Assembly: GCA_019055375.1 (NCBI GenBank)
Contig: JAHQIW010002287.1
Span: 372,001 to 436,000, forward strand
DNA: 64,000 nucleotides
Origin: Parelaphostrongylus tenuis
Taxonomy: Eukaryota > Nematoda > Chromadorea > Rhabditida > Metastrongylidae
Direction: 5' to 3'
The notes beneath the pieces are model-generated. The model worked only from the letters and a program-made list of their open reading frames with translations. It was not told the DNA's origin and searched no databases. Shown here piece by piece: positions 1 to 13,770 of this stretch. Positions within the stretch are counted from its first letter, which is position 1. Every line of letters begins with the position of its first letter. The translations under genes and the position numbers were made by a program.

Positions 1-235
1 TGCAAGTATGGACAATGTGGTACCAAAAGGGAGCCCAGAAAATTCTGTACAATGCGGTACTGATTGCCTAGAAATGGCAGTAATCTATTTAGGTTGATGG
101 CGCACACTTCGAATAGTAATGTTAAGCAATTTTAATCATTTCTGGTTGATAAATTAGGTGTTCATTCCCTAGTACCGAAATTTACGAGAAGACCCAATAA
201 AAAAAAAAACCGAAATCGACGTCTAACGTGAGAGA
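1..235 (+). repeat. Mariner-like relic, partial
   Basis: TGGTTGATAAATTAGGTGTT and CATTCCCTAGTACCGAAATT resemble the text at 37545-37500 on the minus strand (inside the mariner relic). The left side runs off the window. Confidence 0.35.
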
Positions 236-272
236 TGCCATAAAAGACCTCAAGGAAGGCTTGAAATATGTG

Positions 273-455
273 TCAAGATGTAATAAGTGCATATTCAGAA
301 ATGCTGAGTGATTTGCAAATTCCCGACCACAAGCAGGAAATGAGTCTCATCTTTTCGGTTGACCCGAGTAGATCAATGCATTGCCAGAGCTCCTGTTCTT
401 CTATCACTCTTTCTATGATGGTTTGTAAGAATTCGTGTGCTCTATTTCTATTCAA
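273..455 (-). CDS. Candidate terminal exon at window edge, unrecognised
   Basis: A minus-strand frame reads AHEFLQTIIERVIEEQELWQ, then CIDLLGSTEKMRLISCLWSG, ending SEYALITS before TGA. Acceptor-like GAAATAG precedes it near 441. The composition looks like a protein, but no partner exons were found. Confidence 0.2.
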   Translation of the reverse strand: MNRNRAHEFLQTIIERVIEEQELWQCIDLLGSTEKMRLISCLWSGICKSLSISEYALITS

Positions 456-959
456 TCAGCTTTACTGAGTTGAGTTCGGTTATAAACACCATTTCAAACC
501 CATTTAAAGCTGGTTGCTATCAGCTCCGATACTTTGTATCGCAGAAAATGATACTAGTACAGGACTGACATAAATCCAAGACCTCAATCAGTATTACCAG
601 AAAATATGGCAAGTGCCTTTCTATGTTCAAGTTGATTGTTAGAAACAAATGCGTTGTCTCAAAACATGTCTATATATAATTGAAACAGTTTTTCAGATGA
701 GTATGGCAGAAGTCGGGTCCGAAATCAATCAGAACGCTAAATGACGGAAGTTATGAGCCATTTCAATAAGAGAAGGAACATCTAACACCAACTCTTTGAT
801 CTATTTTCATAATAATATCCACATTCACGGCGAATTCAAAGAAAAAGGAAAGCCTGAAATACTACATACAATACATCTATTTGTTAGTGCTCAAATGCAA
901 GATGCGTAAAAAGTTCGATCAATTTCTTTAGAAATTCTAGAAGAATAAAATACTGTATA

Positions 960-1105
960 AACAAATGAACCATACCTTTCGTTTCGATTTTTTTGAGACC
1001 TCACTTGAGAGAATATAATGTGATGCATGTTGTTGAGCCTTTTATGAGATCTTTTATGGCACTTATACAGTGATACGTGTTTCGGCTATCAATTAAAGGA
1101 ATAAT
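960..1105 (-). repeat. Truncated member of the hammerhead retroposon family
   Basis: CCATACCTTTCGTTTCGA at 973 and GATACGTGTTTCGGC at 1073 match the 35.4 kb copy; the ribozyme core is incomplete. Confidence 0.5.
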
Positions 1106-1289
1106 TACGTTTATTAGACAAGCACTTGATACTTTAACTTTGACACTCTATCGATCCGTCTTCACATTGTTCTTCTGAGTGAAAAAATACTGTGCGCATC
1201 TCAGTACTTCTAGCATTCACTGTGTTTACCCGTCTACTTACTGAACGTCGTAGAACAGCGGTTGAGAGAGTTGCCTTAGGTCTAAGACA

Positions 1290-4200
1290 TATTTGCTTAA
1301 GAAGAAATTTCTCAAATACTCACACCATACACAGCGTGGATTTCTGCCCACATTTCATTCACACTGTTATCAGGCACCTTTCATCAATGAATACCTTGCT
1401 GCATTGGACAAGCTATTGTCTTCAGATATTATGCATCCTAGTATCTCCTGCATTCTTTCGCTAAAATCGCTACCGATTTCCACAAAAGAAAATCCATGAA
1501 AGCCCTTGGATTTTGCAAATGGATTCGACTCGACTTCGGTATCCCGCCTTTTCACAGATGACGTTGAACCTTGATTGCGCAGAATCCTTTAGGAGGTTTA
1601 GGATGGTTTCGCTGAATTAAGAGTCTTCATCAAAAGACGACATTCATGAATTGGAGCTAGGTCATGCAAAACAGACCTGTGACCATCTGCAGACTACATA
1701 AGGAAGCAGAGTTTAATTCACCAGACTCCAAGGCAGCCGGCGATCATGCCTGTATTGTGCGACATCTTTAATCATAGCAATTTTAAAGATTGCTGACAGT
1801 GACCTAACGAATTGATGATAAAGTTGTACTCAAGTACTTAATCATTCAGGTGTAAGGTGTAAATCTAAAGACAGCTAATATTTTTGATGGCGAAGTTGAG
1901 TGAAAATAGGTCAGTAAATAATTGTTGTTCCGCCAAGAATTAGCTCCTCAAGTATCGACTGCAATAAATTAGGATGTTGGTAGATAAGAAAACTACTATT
2001 ACTTGACAATTGGCGATCAGGTTCTTGACGCCTATATTAGGAATGAAAGAATCGATTCGCGGGAAGGGAGAGCTCAGAGTTGCTTGTTCTTTCTTTGCAT
2101 CACTAAGTCCTCGATGCTTTTGCAAGCTCTCTGAGCTCCTCTCCAAATCAACGAAGCATACACACAACGGCATAGTGCCATTCTTTATTCAAACCTCCAA
2201 AATCAACAATTCGTTGACGAGATCATTTTCCATGGTTTTGATTCTCAATAAGCACGTGGAGCCCTGCCACAACAATATAGGTGGCTTTGCTCTTTGGAGG
2301 GACTTGACTTACATCTCCAGCATGGCTTCTCTTTTGGGAGAATAATGCCACAGGCATCTCACCTGACTCTGTGGATTAGTAGATTCACTCTTAGCAAATC
2401 ATAAAGATGGAAGTGTCAGACCCTTCTCACTTTCACAAAACCTACTTCAGAAAGCGAATTGCGCTCCGCTTCCAATTTCTCACAGCTAGTAGCAGTATAT
2501 CTAAGAGAATTGAGTGGTGAGCAAAAACAGGCAACATAGCTAACATTGAGAAGTTGAAGAATGAGTGGTCGGGCAAATGTGCCTCACTGGTGTAGTGGTA
2601 GAGCACGCGTCCCCGGATAGGATGAAACGTGGGTTCGATTCCCGCCTGAGGCCGCGTTTTTGCTCACCACTCAATTCTCTTAGATATATAAAAAAACATC
2701 ATAACAGTGCGAAATGCATTGAAAAAATACTATCAATATCGAGTGCTAGTAGCAGTCACAAGCGGGGTGAACATTTGCTATCCTTCCGCATTTCACAAGC
2801 ATGGTTCCTTATTTTTGAGTTGCTCTGCAAATTTTTTCATTTTCGACACTCTTCTTAATTCATTTGGATTTATCTAAAAAATTAAATAATAGATAGTGTG
2901 ATCGCTCCCATTACCAATGATATGCAAAGTCTTGCTGGACAAAGATTAAATACCATCCTCCCACATGAATGAGAGGAGATCAAGGAAGGTGATGAGGTCT
3001 TTCTCAAGCTAATTGTAGTCTTCAAGTCGCGTTAGCCCTCAAACGTTGCTCTGAAGCGCGGAAGCAGTGATAATATAATGCAGCAATACTAGATTATACA
3101 GTGGATGTGGTATTGTGACCCAGCCCAGTTTCGCCGAAATGTGACGCGTCGAGAGCTATTATGGATAAGAGTGGCACTACATCGGTTTGGACACTCCTCT
3201 CTCGCTACAGGGGCTGATTTCCGCCGTCGCGAACGTTGGCATCGGTTGTCTACTTCTTGTCAAATGATTCCCAACACAGCATACTCCGTTAAAGGCCCAG
3301 AAAACCGTAAACATGATCTTTCGCGCGTGGAACTTGGGTTCTAATTGACCAGGCGGGTCTTTGCCGTGAGGTAGCCAGTAGGTGCAGCGCGTGTTGTTTC
3401 GTAATAGACCCTCGCCTCATTTCCAGCGATGATCGACTTGAGAATACCCGCATGTGCGATTGCAGCAGAAGACTTTCACAAATGGTCACACGTGCATTAC
3501 GGTAGTGGTCGTGATGTCAATGCGTGAGGAGCGCATCGTTACATTACTTTGCGGTAGTTCATTCCATCTAGATAGCGACTAGACATATTCCATTCTAAGT
3601 ATACTCCACTCTTCGGCATATTCTCCGGTATACTACCGCCTTTTGTGAATGACTCGGTTTCAAATAGAAAAAAAAAACTAAATAAAACGATGATGCGAAA
3701 AAATGTGGGTCAATCCAACAGCACAGATATGTCCACAAATCAGCAAAATGTTTTCTAGTTACTTATCTTTGTTCACTTATCACATGAAGCATCTTTCGTA
3801 AGTGATTCGAGTTTCCAACCCTTCGCATATCTTATTCATTGAGAAAATATCGTTTACTATGAAAAAGCGACATATCTGTAACCGATAGAAAATCAGACAT
3901 TCCCTCGAACATCTTCATCAACAACATTCCCTATCTGTAACCAAGCAGAACTGGAACTAAGACACCGTGTATTGAATTACTTGTCTCGCCTCACTCGGTA
4001 ATTCACAATCCGTTCAGAGATGTAAAAGGAGCATTGAAGCGATGTAGATTACGGAACTGGATTATGCTTTCGTGTTCTGAACAATGTTATGAAAGTGCAA
4101 AATCTCTAAGATTTAACGGCATTTCAATTTTCCGTAAATTTTTACCAGCTTTTTGATGCTCCCAGCTCTCCATCAAATCGGTAGCTTACTCAACACAATT

Positions 4201-5152
4201 GATATACCAGCATTGGATCGGAAACTAATTTCTACGCTCAATAATCTATGAAAAGTGCTTTTCAGCTCAATATGTTTATAAAAGCACTATGGCTGTTCCT
4301 GGCGAGGAAACTGCATAAACCACGATGTATCGCGATTACTAATGTTCTAGTGTTCAAAGCAGAAGCAGACATTTTGATCAGAAGGGTTGACCGAGCCATT
4401 ACGGATGACCAAGTTGGGGAAGAAATAAGTCGCCTCAGTTATACGTACACCGCGAGCCCACAGGGACGACGAATGGCCCAGGTGTGTCTCGCTTACCGCT
4501 GTGTACCTAATGGATCTTTGTTCAACAGCAAAGATCGATCGCTAACTACACGCCGAGCCCTGAAATGGAACAACTCTATACAAGTATTGCGGGACCGTTC
4601 TCTTCAAATCACCAGTTGTTGCTTTAGTACCGCTCAGAAGAGCGAGTCACTGGCACCGCATTTCTGCAGTGCCGCGGTCATCAGCGCATGAGCGCGTTCT
4701 TCCCGCTCGCAACTCGCCCGTTTCCCTTTCATCGCGGCGGACTTGTGTCGCTTTTTAGTTGGGACTGTGAAATACATACTGCAGAAATGATTCTGTATAG
4801 TATGATGTCAACGACTGATTCGGCTATCGCTACTCAGACGAAGTGAGGGTCGTTTAGGGCGCGGGTTTATTGAGCGCTCTTAACACAACAATACGTGTAA
4901 TAAAACAACTGTTTTGTTTACGATCTAAAGCAAAACATCACAACGTAGCAATTTCACTTCAAGGACACCTCGTACTGCTTGAGTTGATGTTCCTAGTTTT
5001 CATGCTGAAACCACTCTTTCTTATTCTCATTAAAATTTCACCACAACTTGAATTTCACAATAATGGAAGGTCAAAGGGACGCTATCATTTTTCAAATGTT
5101 ACGGCCAACAATACTTTTATAACCGCTGACTGAACAGTTGATGTAATTTATG
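1290..5152 (+). repeat. Left arm of the foldback element
   Basis: Inverted partner of 5316-8200. Its inner end is ...GATGTAATTTATG at 5152. Enlarged by insertions at about 1770-2380 and 2470-2880. Confidence 0.75.
2573..2735 (+). repeat. tRNA-derived SINE, family 1
   Basis: Head has box A (TGGTGTAGTGG) and box B (GGGTTCGATTCCC) and can be drawn as a near-complete cloverleaf closed by GCCTCA/TGAGGC; position 33 would be C rather than U, arguing against a working tRNA. The tail is GTTTTTGCTCACCACTCAAT then TCTTAG and ATCATAACAGTGCGAAA. An inverted fragment of the same tail lies at 2513-2530. Confidence 0.75.
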
Positions 5153-5315
5153 GAAATGATTCAACTACTATTGAGACTGAATACAAAAGCAAGAGTTTTT
5201 ATTCTCCCAAGCAAGTTTGGTATGAGATTTTCAACACCCGGAAACGTGAACCAGAAATTCTACTGTAGATTGCATCTTCAAGTAGCCATAAATTCATAAA
5301 GTCATAGTTCAAGTA

Positions 5316-8200
5316 CATAAATTACATCAACTATTCAATCAGCGGTTATAAAAGTATTGTTGGCCGTAACATTTGAAAAATGATTACGTCCCTTTAAGCT
5401 TCCATTATTGTGAAATTCAAGTTGTGGTGAAATTTTTGTGAGAATAAGAGAGAGTGGTTTCAGCATAAACACTAGGAGCTTCAACTCAAGCACTACGAGG
5501 TGTCACTGAAGTGAAATAGCTACTTTGTGATGTTTTGCTCTAGATCGTTAACAAAACAGTTGTTTTATCACACGTATTGTTGTGTTTAGAGCGCTCAATA
5601 AACCCGCGCCCTAAACGACCCTCACTTCGTCTGAGTAGCGATAGCCGAATCAGTCGTTGAGATCATACTATACAGAATCATTTCTGCAGTATGTATTTCA
5701 CAGTCCCAACTAAAAAGCGACACAAGTCCGCCGCGATGAAAGGGAAACGGGCGAGTTGCGAGCGGGAAGAACGCGCTCATGCGCTGATGACCGCGGCACT
5801 GCAGAAATGCGGTGCCAGTGACTCGCTCTTCTGAGCGGTACTAAAGCAACATCTGGTGGTTTGAAGAGAACGGTCCCACAATACTTGTATAGAGTTGTTC
5901 GATTTCAGGGTTCGGCGTGTAGTTAACGATCGATCTTTGCTGTTGAACTGTGATCCGGTAGATACACAGCGGTGAGCGAGACTCACCTAGACCTTTCGTC
6001 ATCCCTTGGGCTAGCGGTGTACGTATAACTGAGGCGCCTTAATTCCTACACAACTTACTCATCCGTTATGGTTCGGCCAATCCTTCTGGATGAAATGTGT
6101 TTGCTTTGAACACTAGACAATTAGGAGCCGCGTTACATCGTGGTTTACGCAGCTTCCTCACCAGGAAGAGCCATTGTGCTTTTACAAACATATCAGGCTG
6201 AAAAGCGCTTCTCATACTTTGTCGAGCGTAGAAATCAGTTTCCGATCGAGTGCTGGTATATCAATTGTGTTGAGTAAGCCCGATTGATGGAGAGCTGAGA
6301 GCATCAAAAAGCTGTTAAAATTTACGGAAAATTAAAATGCTGTTAAATCTTAGAGAAGAATTTTTATAACATTGTTTAGAGCACGAAAGCATAATCCAGT
6401 TCCGTAATCTACATCGCCTCAATACTACTTTTACATCTCTGAACGGATTGTGAATTACCGAGTGAGACGAGACAAGTAATATAATACACGGTGTTTTATA
6501 TTCCAGTTTTGCTTGGCTACCGCTTGAGGAAATGTCTGATTTTTTATCGGTTACAAATATGTCGCTTTTTCATAGTAAACGATATTTTCACAATGACTAA
6601 GATATGCGAAGGACTGGTATCGAATCACTTACGAAAGATGCTGCATATGATAGGTGAACAAGGATAAGTAACTAGAAAACATTTGCTGATTTGTGAACAT
6701 ATCTGTACTGTTGGATTGACCCACATTTTTTCCGCATCATCGTCTTATTTAGTTTTTTCTCTTCTATTTCAAATCAGGTCACTCACAAAAGGTGGTGGTA
6801 TCTGGAAAATATGCCGAAGGGCAGAGTATACTTAGAATAGAATGTGTCTAGTCACTATATAGATGAAATGGGCTACCGCAAAGTAATGTTTCGATGCGCA
6901 CCTCACGCAATGACATCACGGACGCTGCCGTGCTGCACCGTGACCATTTGCGAAAGTCTTCCGCTGCAATCGCACGTGGCGGGTATTTTCAAGACGATCA
7001 TAGCTGGAGATCAGTTCTAGGTCTATTAGAGAACAACATGCGTTACACCTACTGGATGCCTCACGGCAGAGACCCGCCAGGTCAAATAGAATCCAAGTTC
7101 TATGCTCGAAAGATCATGCTCTCGGTTTTCTGGGCGATTAACGGAGCATGCTGTGTTTGGAATCATTTGACAACAAGTAGACAACCGATGCCGACGTTCG
7201 CGACGGCGGAAATTAGCCACGGCAGCGAAAGAGGGACAACAACCACTTGAAAAACCTCATCGACATCTTTGATCTCCCGTCATTTTTTGTGAAAGGATAA
7301 CGTACAATCCTTGTCCAGCAAATGTTTACGTATCATTGACCACATGGCGATCATATTATCTACTATTTAATTTGTTGGATAATTTCGAATGAATTACCGG
7401 GAGTGTTGCAATGCGAGAACAATCAGAGCGTGACCCAAAAAAATAGGGAATCATGCTTGTGAGAGATAATAGGAGGAGCTGTGAAATGGCGAAAAAAAAA
7501 AAGAAAATTCTTAGGGAAGCGAAGGACACCGGTTTGACAATTCATAGTGCTGAATTACTCAAGCGTGCCTGGGAGTTTGTAGCAACTGTTTACTCTGCAT
7601 GTGAGTACTAATGATTATGGGAACTTAGAAGCAAAGGTATTTCGATTTCTGCAGTACGTTCTTTGAAAGTGAGAAGGGTCTGGCACTTCTCTTCGTATGA
7701 TTTGCTGAGAGTAAATTTATGCTTCCACGTCGTAAATGCACTCTCAGCAATAAAGGCATGATCACTGGTTGCCTTAGACCCTGGAAAATTAAATTTTACT
7801 TCCTTGTGTGGTTGGCGGATGCTCACAAGTTTATCATGGAAGCCTAGCTTCATTTTATGAAAGCCGACTTTTGATCAAGACAACGTGGTTAAGGAAAACC
7901 ATTCTAAGCATCTTAGCAGATTATAAGCAACCATGGTTCAACAGCATCCGTAAAAAGGCGAACTCCGAAGACTTAGTCGAATTCATTTGCAAAATCAGAA
8001 GGCTTTTTTAGAAATCTTTTGTAGCAATCGGAAGCGATATCACGAAAAGAACGAACAAAGTGCTGGGGTTGGCAATTTCTGAAGACATTATGCTTGTCCA
8101 ATGCGCACAAGATATTCGATGTGCCTGATATCAAAGCGAATGAGCGTGTGCAGGAATCCACTTGCCGTATGGTGAGTATAGACAAAATTCTCTTTTCAAG
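5316..8200 (-). repeat. Right arm of the foldback element
   Basis: Inverted partner of the left arm, shorter because it lacks the two left-arm insertions. Its inner end starts CATAAATTACATC at 5316. Confidence 0.75.
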
Positions 8201-8229
8201 TAAACATGTTTCCTTGATTGAGATCTATT

Positions 8230-9700
8230 CAGCACTAGGTGACTTCTAGTGGCTCAAACTTTTCGCCTCGTCAAAATAAGGTTATTACGCATTCGATTCA
8301 ATAGAACATCATAATTTTACCAGAAAAGAACTCAATATATTTGGCATTTATAGTGATGCTAGATGTTTCCCATATAACCGACAAAAAATCGCGCTATTCT
8401 ATTCTTGAGCTCGTCTCGTCGACTGCTAAAAATGTTTGAACTTAGCACACTGGTGGTGGCACCTAACATTTTGTCGTGGCAGATGAGAACAAAATTCGTT
8501 TCACTCGCCGTTTGGGTACGGGTTCTTGTAGCCCCGTCTCTTTCCGCCGAAATTTTCGTTCGATTAACTGGTTTTCTCTTTGGCTTGAAATAAATTTTGT
8601 ATTTATCTTGCCCTTGTATGCTTCATTGCTTCCTCTACATATCTACATGTTTTTATCTATATACAGCTCTCGCATGTTGTAAACAAAGAACTCGTCCTGA
8701 GAGTAGTCATATTAGTATTACAGTGACTTAATTTTATCAAGCAAAGTTACGATATTTACCCAATAATACTGCTACGTTCTTATAGCATAGAATGCCCAAT
8801 GATGACTGCACCCAATAAGAGACAGAAATCAGTGAAGTGCTTTACAAAAATTAAGCCGGACTCGGCATGCGATGCCAATTCATCGATGAATCTCTACAGT
8901 TTTGCGATTATTAATAAGCTTCAGGTGCTAAGACTTTGGCCCCTGGAAACCATCACCTGTTGCTTTCGATGACGTGGTGGTGTCTTTTATCAAACGATAT
9001 AGTCATATTCTAAATAAAAAAAATCAATAGTCACCATTACGAGAAGGACGTTGCAAGATGTTGAAATGTGCATTCTTCTATGTATTTACGTCATTTAACT
9101 GGAGTTAATGCTGCAAATTTACCGACCGTTTTTGCAAATTTTGTTAAATAGCGTCCTTCTAGAAGGCTTTTTTAAAATTTACCTCAACATCCTCTAATTT
9201 CGAACTTTATTCTCTAATTCGCTTCTCTGTTCTCGTGAAGTAGAAAGGTTTTTTAGTGTGTGCTTTGTTAACTCAGAAAATGTTCAAGTGTAACCATAAG
9301 CGTTATAGTGAAGACCGAAATATGTGACAGTCGTAGAGAATCAAAAATCATCTTGGACTGCTTCCGTTAACTCCAAAAGCAGGTTTTTGCTCTGTTCGTC
9401 ACTCTACTTATGTTTTTCTTTCTATTACATTAATTGAAGGCTGCTTTTAAGCGATGTACAAGTTGTTCCTGAAGCGAAATTTTATGTACTAATACTCAAA
9501 GTGACAAGAGAAATACATTCGGACTGTTCTTGACTACAAAGGCTCAGCATCATCACCTGAGCTTCTTGTGATTTTCTCTTTTCTGAAGTGAAATGTCTTC
9601 TATTTATATTGAAATGTTTTTATTTCTGTCCTTTGTGTTGTTCGCTAAATGTTACACGTTTTTGAAGATTTTTTAGATTTGTCGATTTTTTGCGATTGCA
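8230..9700. other. No gene seen; between foldback element and ACSL 3' end
   Basis: AT-rich. ORFs at 8405-8682 have no supporting splice context or family. Contains the short R1 fragment at 8825. Confidence 0.5.
8825..8930 (+). repeat. Dispersed repeat R1, short fragment
   Basis: GGCATGCGATGCCAATTCAT and CGATGAAT resemble the 3' part of R1 (25530 and 61860). Confidence 0.4.
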
Positions 9701-9710
9701 ATATGAACTA

Positions 9711-9716
9711 TTTATT
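9711..9716 (-). terminator. Polyadenylation signal of the ACSL gene
   Basis: AATAAA on the minus strand begins two bases past the TGA at 9720-9718, implying a very short 3' UTR. A later signal may also be used. Confidence 0.5.
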
Positions 9717-9717
9717 A

Positions 9718-12700
9718 TCACAGGTATTTGTTCTCTCTATATATTTTCTCCATGATATTTTTGTATTTCTGTCGTAAGTGTGGCCGTTTCGCTTTGAGTG
9801 TTGCCGTGAGAAGCCCGTTCTCGACACTAAATGGTTCCCTCTCAAGATATACTCGTTTCACCTGCAAAATATTGATTTCTCACTATCCCAAAATAGAAGT
9901 GAAACGTGAAATGTTAGAAAATGACCTGTTCAATAGAATTCAACTTATTTTCTGCTCCTATTTGACGTAGTTGTGAGAGCACATACTCTTGAGCCTAAAT
10001 CCATCGTGCTAATGAGTGTCATCATTTTAATGCAAATCATCATCCTCTAACGTATGCATTACCAATAGACAAAATCGGATCTTTTGCCTCTTTGGAAGTT
10101 TTCGACCTCGACTAGATATATACTTGCGTTAACAGTGCGGAAAGGTTTATTGTTCCAGGATGTGCGCAAAGTTCTGATAATCTTTTCTTTTACTTCAACA
10201 GTAAAAAAATACTGCATAAAGAAATGGAGTCATTTCCTAAATTGGAGAAATAATTGCGTTTATTAGATCAATAACTGTAACATCGAGTAAAAAAGTTCAT
10301 ATCAAAATCTCAAAATTGCCTCCTTTGGCCTCTATACATTCACGAAGTCGTTTGCATAAAATTCCAACGACTATCGTATAGGTTTTCACAGTGATTTCGT
10401 CTCAAGCACGTATCAAAGATGTTTCAAACGCGTTTACGCGAGTGTTGCGAGTAGCTGCGACTTTTTCCTCTAGTATGGGCTACGCAGTAATCCATTCTGT
10501 TGAGAACCGACGATTATGACGGATTCCTCAACGGTAGTCCAAGGCCCCAGTACGCCCCGTAGAACATGCTGCTGAGAGTTGGCAGCGTTGATTTTGACAA
10601 TAAATAAAACAGATTCCAGATCGGATTTGAATCATAAAAATTCTTGGCCATATATAATAATATTATATCAATGCCAAAATAAAGAATATACAAAATTTTC
10701 AGAACTTTTTGCGCACCCAATAGGTTATCAAATTTGAGCGCTTGGTTTGAATTGAATACAAATTTGTTTTTACTTCAATTTATCGTAGTTATCAGTACCG
10801 TACTAATGTGGCATGCATAGATTGCAATGGCTTATCTTTTTATCTTCACAGATTCTCTCAAAGGATCGCCCTTCAACTCCATGCTTGGCATTCCAATCCT
10901 CGAGAATCTTACGATCAGGAACGACAACAGCAATAAGCCATCTGGAAAACTTAGTTACCGGAGAAAATTTGGCAAAACCACAAATGATTCACCTTTCCAA
11001 ACTATCGCCATCGACGAAAACTTGTTCAACGACAGGGCATCGAAGGTAAACGCTTTCAATTTTATCTGGTGCTACATACTCGCCCTAGAATGAATAATGT
11101 TTTCTAATATTGACGAATTGATAGTTTAATGGAAGACCATTGGAAGGATATCGAGGTAAATGTACTTTTTTGTTGCATTAGCCACTTTGCGAAGTTGTTA
11201 TGGAAGGAATTTATTCGGCTAACGTGTCGACGACTTTCGTCTTCAACAGAACAAGTCGAGCTGTGGTCTTTCAAAGAACATCCGACTCGAACGAGGACAA
11301 AGGCGAAAACTTTGACGAAGTCGAACGACTGTAGAACATCGATTCGTATCAATACGCTCTTATGAAGATGAGACGCATTAAAACGTTAGCCGGATAAATT
11401 TCTTCCACAGCAACTTCTTGGAGTTGGCTCAATTAATAGACAAAATATAGTTTTTTGTAGTTCTGAAGTTGAAGGAAAACCGATAATCAAATCAAAATTA
11501 TTGTCACTGAAAATTACGTGCTGCTATACAGTTGCTATTCAATCTACACATGCTCCTGAGGTCTTTTAGATTATTATTGGAAACTGTGCCACACTTCAGT
11601 AACCTTCAATTCAAGTGATCTTTTCTAGAAAACAATCACGTTAACTCTATTTCCATATTTGTTTCTGGCGAAACTTTTGCGAAAATTTGGAAACTGCTAT
11701 ACCACGTACGATATAAAATTCTTTTTTGTGATTCAACGCTGACATTGCCATCAGAATTATAGAACCTATTAAACTGCTGTTGACGCAGCTGCACAAGCGT
11801 CCGAAGTTCCTGAGATTGGAGCCTGGTACCATACTCACGGAGAACATCTCTCGTTTATACATTAGCTGGTGTAGTGGTAGAGCACGCGTCTCCGGCTAGG
11901 ATGAAACGTGGGTTCGATTCCCGCCTGAGTCCGCGTTTTTGCTCACCACTCAATTCTCTTAGGTTTATAGAAAACATCATAACAATGCGAAATGCATTAA
12001 ATATTATTAATTCCGAGTATTATCGAAAAGTATTTAGAAACTTTAATTTTGTATGTGACATCAGATAAGGACGATAATGAACAGAATGGAACACTACAGA
12101 TGCTTCTACCGGAATCCATAATTCATAGAAACGAGAGCATGTCCACAGTCTGGAAGGATGGACAAAAATTATGATCTCACTCTATGACTTGATGAGATGC
12201 ACTTTTGCATTTGTCAGTCGAGAATCAACAAAGAATCGCTTTCTTCGAAAGTATTGTCAGTTCACTTCAAAGTGGTACCGGAACTCATAGAACATTAACC
12301 GAATGAGCATACTCCATCTCAGAACGAACTGTTCAAGAACGAGTGAAAATAGAAGGTGACGTCTGCTTATCTATGTTTTTTCCACGTAATTCTAAGTTTA
12401 GATGTAGTCCTGTTATAAAAATGACAGTTGCCCTACTATCTGACAAATTCATTTAACCTTTAACCTATTGAAATCTAATACCACAAGTAAACATAGAATA
12501 TCCATGCAACCTGATCAAAGGATAAAGGGTGAAGCTCTCGGCGTTGATCAATCCTTGAGGGGTGCGTCACGCATTCGTGTTCAAATTTTAACTTCCTTTG
12601 AGGTAATTGAATGCATATCTGGCCTTTACAATGACTTGCGGTGGCCTCCCGCTGAACCGAGTCAATGCTGCTTATCCTCCCAGCCAACTCTGAGACCAGT

Positions 12701-13710
12701 ATGGTACCAATTTACCGACCCCGGAGGGATGGATGGCTTAGTGAGCCATAAGCGCGGGATCGAACAACTGACTTCGTGTGCGACGCAGATCACCTCTAAC
12801 TACTGCGCCAATACGCTCCTATGCAACCAGATAGTTAAAAAAACAATTAAAAATTGAAAGACTAAGTAATTACAGTGTAGTCTTGCTGGGTACGTGTTGA
12901 GCTAGGAGTTTAACTTTTTATGTTCTGCGATACTCTCATTTATAAGTTTTGATATTTAACCGAGCGCATAATATAGAAGCATCTCAGCACTAAGACACAT
13001 CTAATTAGCATTTAGGGCAATGAGATTTTTCAAACAACAGAGATTTCACTCCCCGCTTATGTTAATACACATCTGCTGGATGATAATGCCTAATTTATTT
13101 AATTTGATGTGATTATTTACCTGTGCCAATTTGAAAATGTGCTTTTTTCGGTCAATCAGTCGAATAGTTCCATTGGGCAAAATTTCGCCAACGTCTCCAG
13201 TATGTAAGAAACCATTCTCATCGAATAGCTCAGCCGTTTTTTGCGGATCTTTGTAGTATCCCTTGGTAAGGATTGGTCCACGGATCATGATCTTAATATT
13301 ACAAATTCCATCAACAACGAAAAGGAAAATTTTGTGTTATTTCGTATTAATGTTCAGCTTTCATAATCTTCTGAACGGACCACTGTGTATCTAAAAAAGG
13401 TTGTAGGAATGTTGGAAGTCTGTCGACTAGAACTGGACGAAAACTTCTCTCATGAAAAATTATATTTCAAGCACCTAAAAGACATTAATTGCATAGAATT
13501 CTATTCAGGAATGATCATTGTTTCACTAAACATTCACAATTTGTACTGTTTGAATGCTTCCGTATTATATTTACTTCCTAGGAAATTTTGTATGGAAAAA
13601 TTTGTGCATTTAAACTGATAATTACACTGATAATTACATTACACAAAATCAAGTCACTGTGAGTGTCGCAGCTTTGAAAACTGCTATCGACTTCTCTGTC
13701 GCCCTTTTTA

Positions 13711-13770
<60 letters not shown>

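Larger units (their letters stand above)
1290..8200. mobile_element. Very large foldback (palindromic) element
   Basis: The two halves are inverted copies around a ~160-bp spacer (about 5153-5315). Matching pieces: 1370-1760 with 8130-7750; 2380-2460 with 7720-7640; 2890-5152 with 7385-5316. Gaps between these pieces hold later insertions, such as the SINE at 2573 and an unmatched 600 bp at 1770-2380. A ~300-bp GC-rich core (4460-4760 and 5700-5990) is well conserved between arms. Short open frames recur on both arms but none is clearly a transposase. No terminal target duplication was established. Confidence 0.75.

Noticed and set aside
2576..2650. Functional tRNA gene
   Set aside because: Same head recurs with a constant SINE tail, and U33 is replaced by C.
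4248..5986. Paired ORFs 4248-4691 (+) and 5777-5986 (-) with near-identical protein text
   Set aside because: They are the two arms of the foldback palindrome. Identity reflects DNA duplication, not proof of coding.
10852..11334. An apparent plus-strand three-exon gene (10852-11045, 11125-11155, 11182-11334) with consistent splice phases and a tidy C-terminus
   Set aside because: The minus strand of the same DNA encodes unmistakable ACSL text ([30 protein letters not shown]). The plus-strand chain is a chance antisense shadow.
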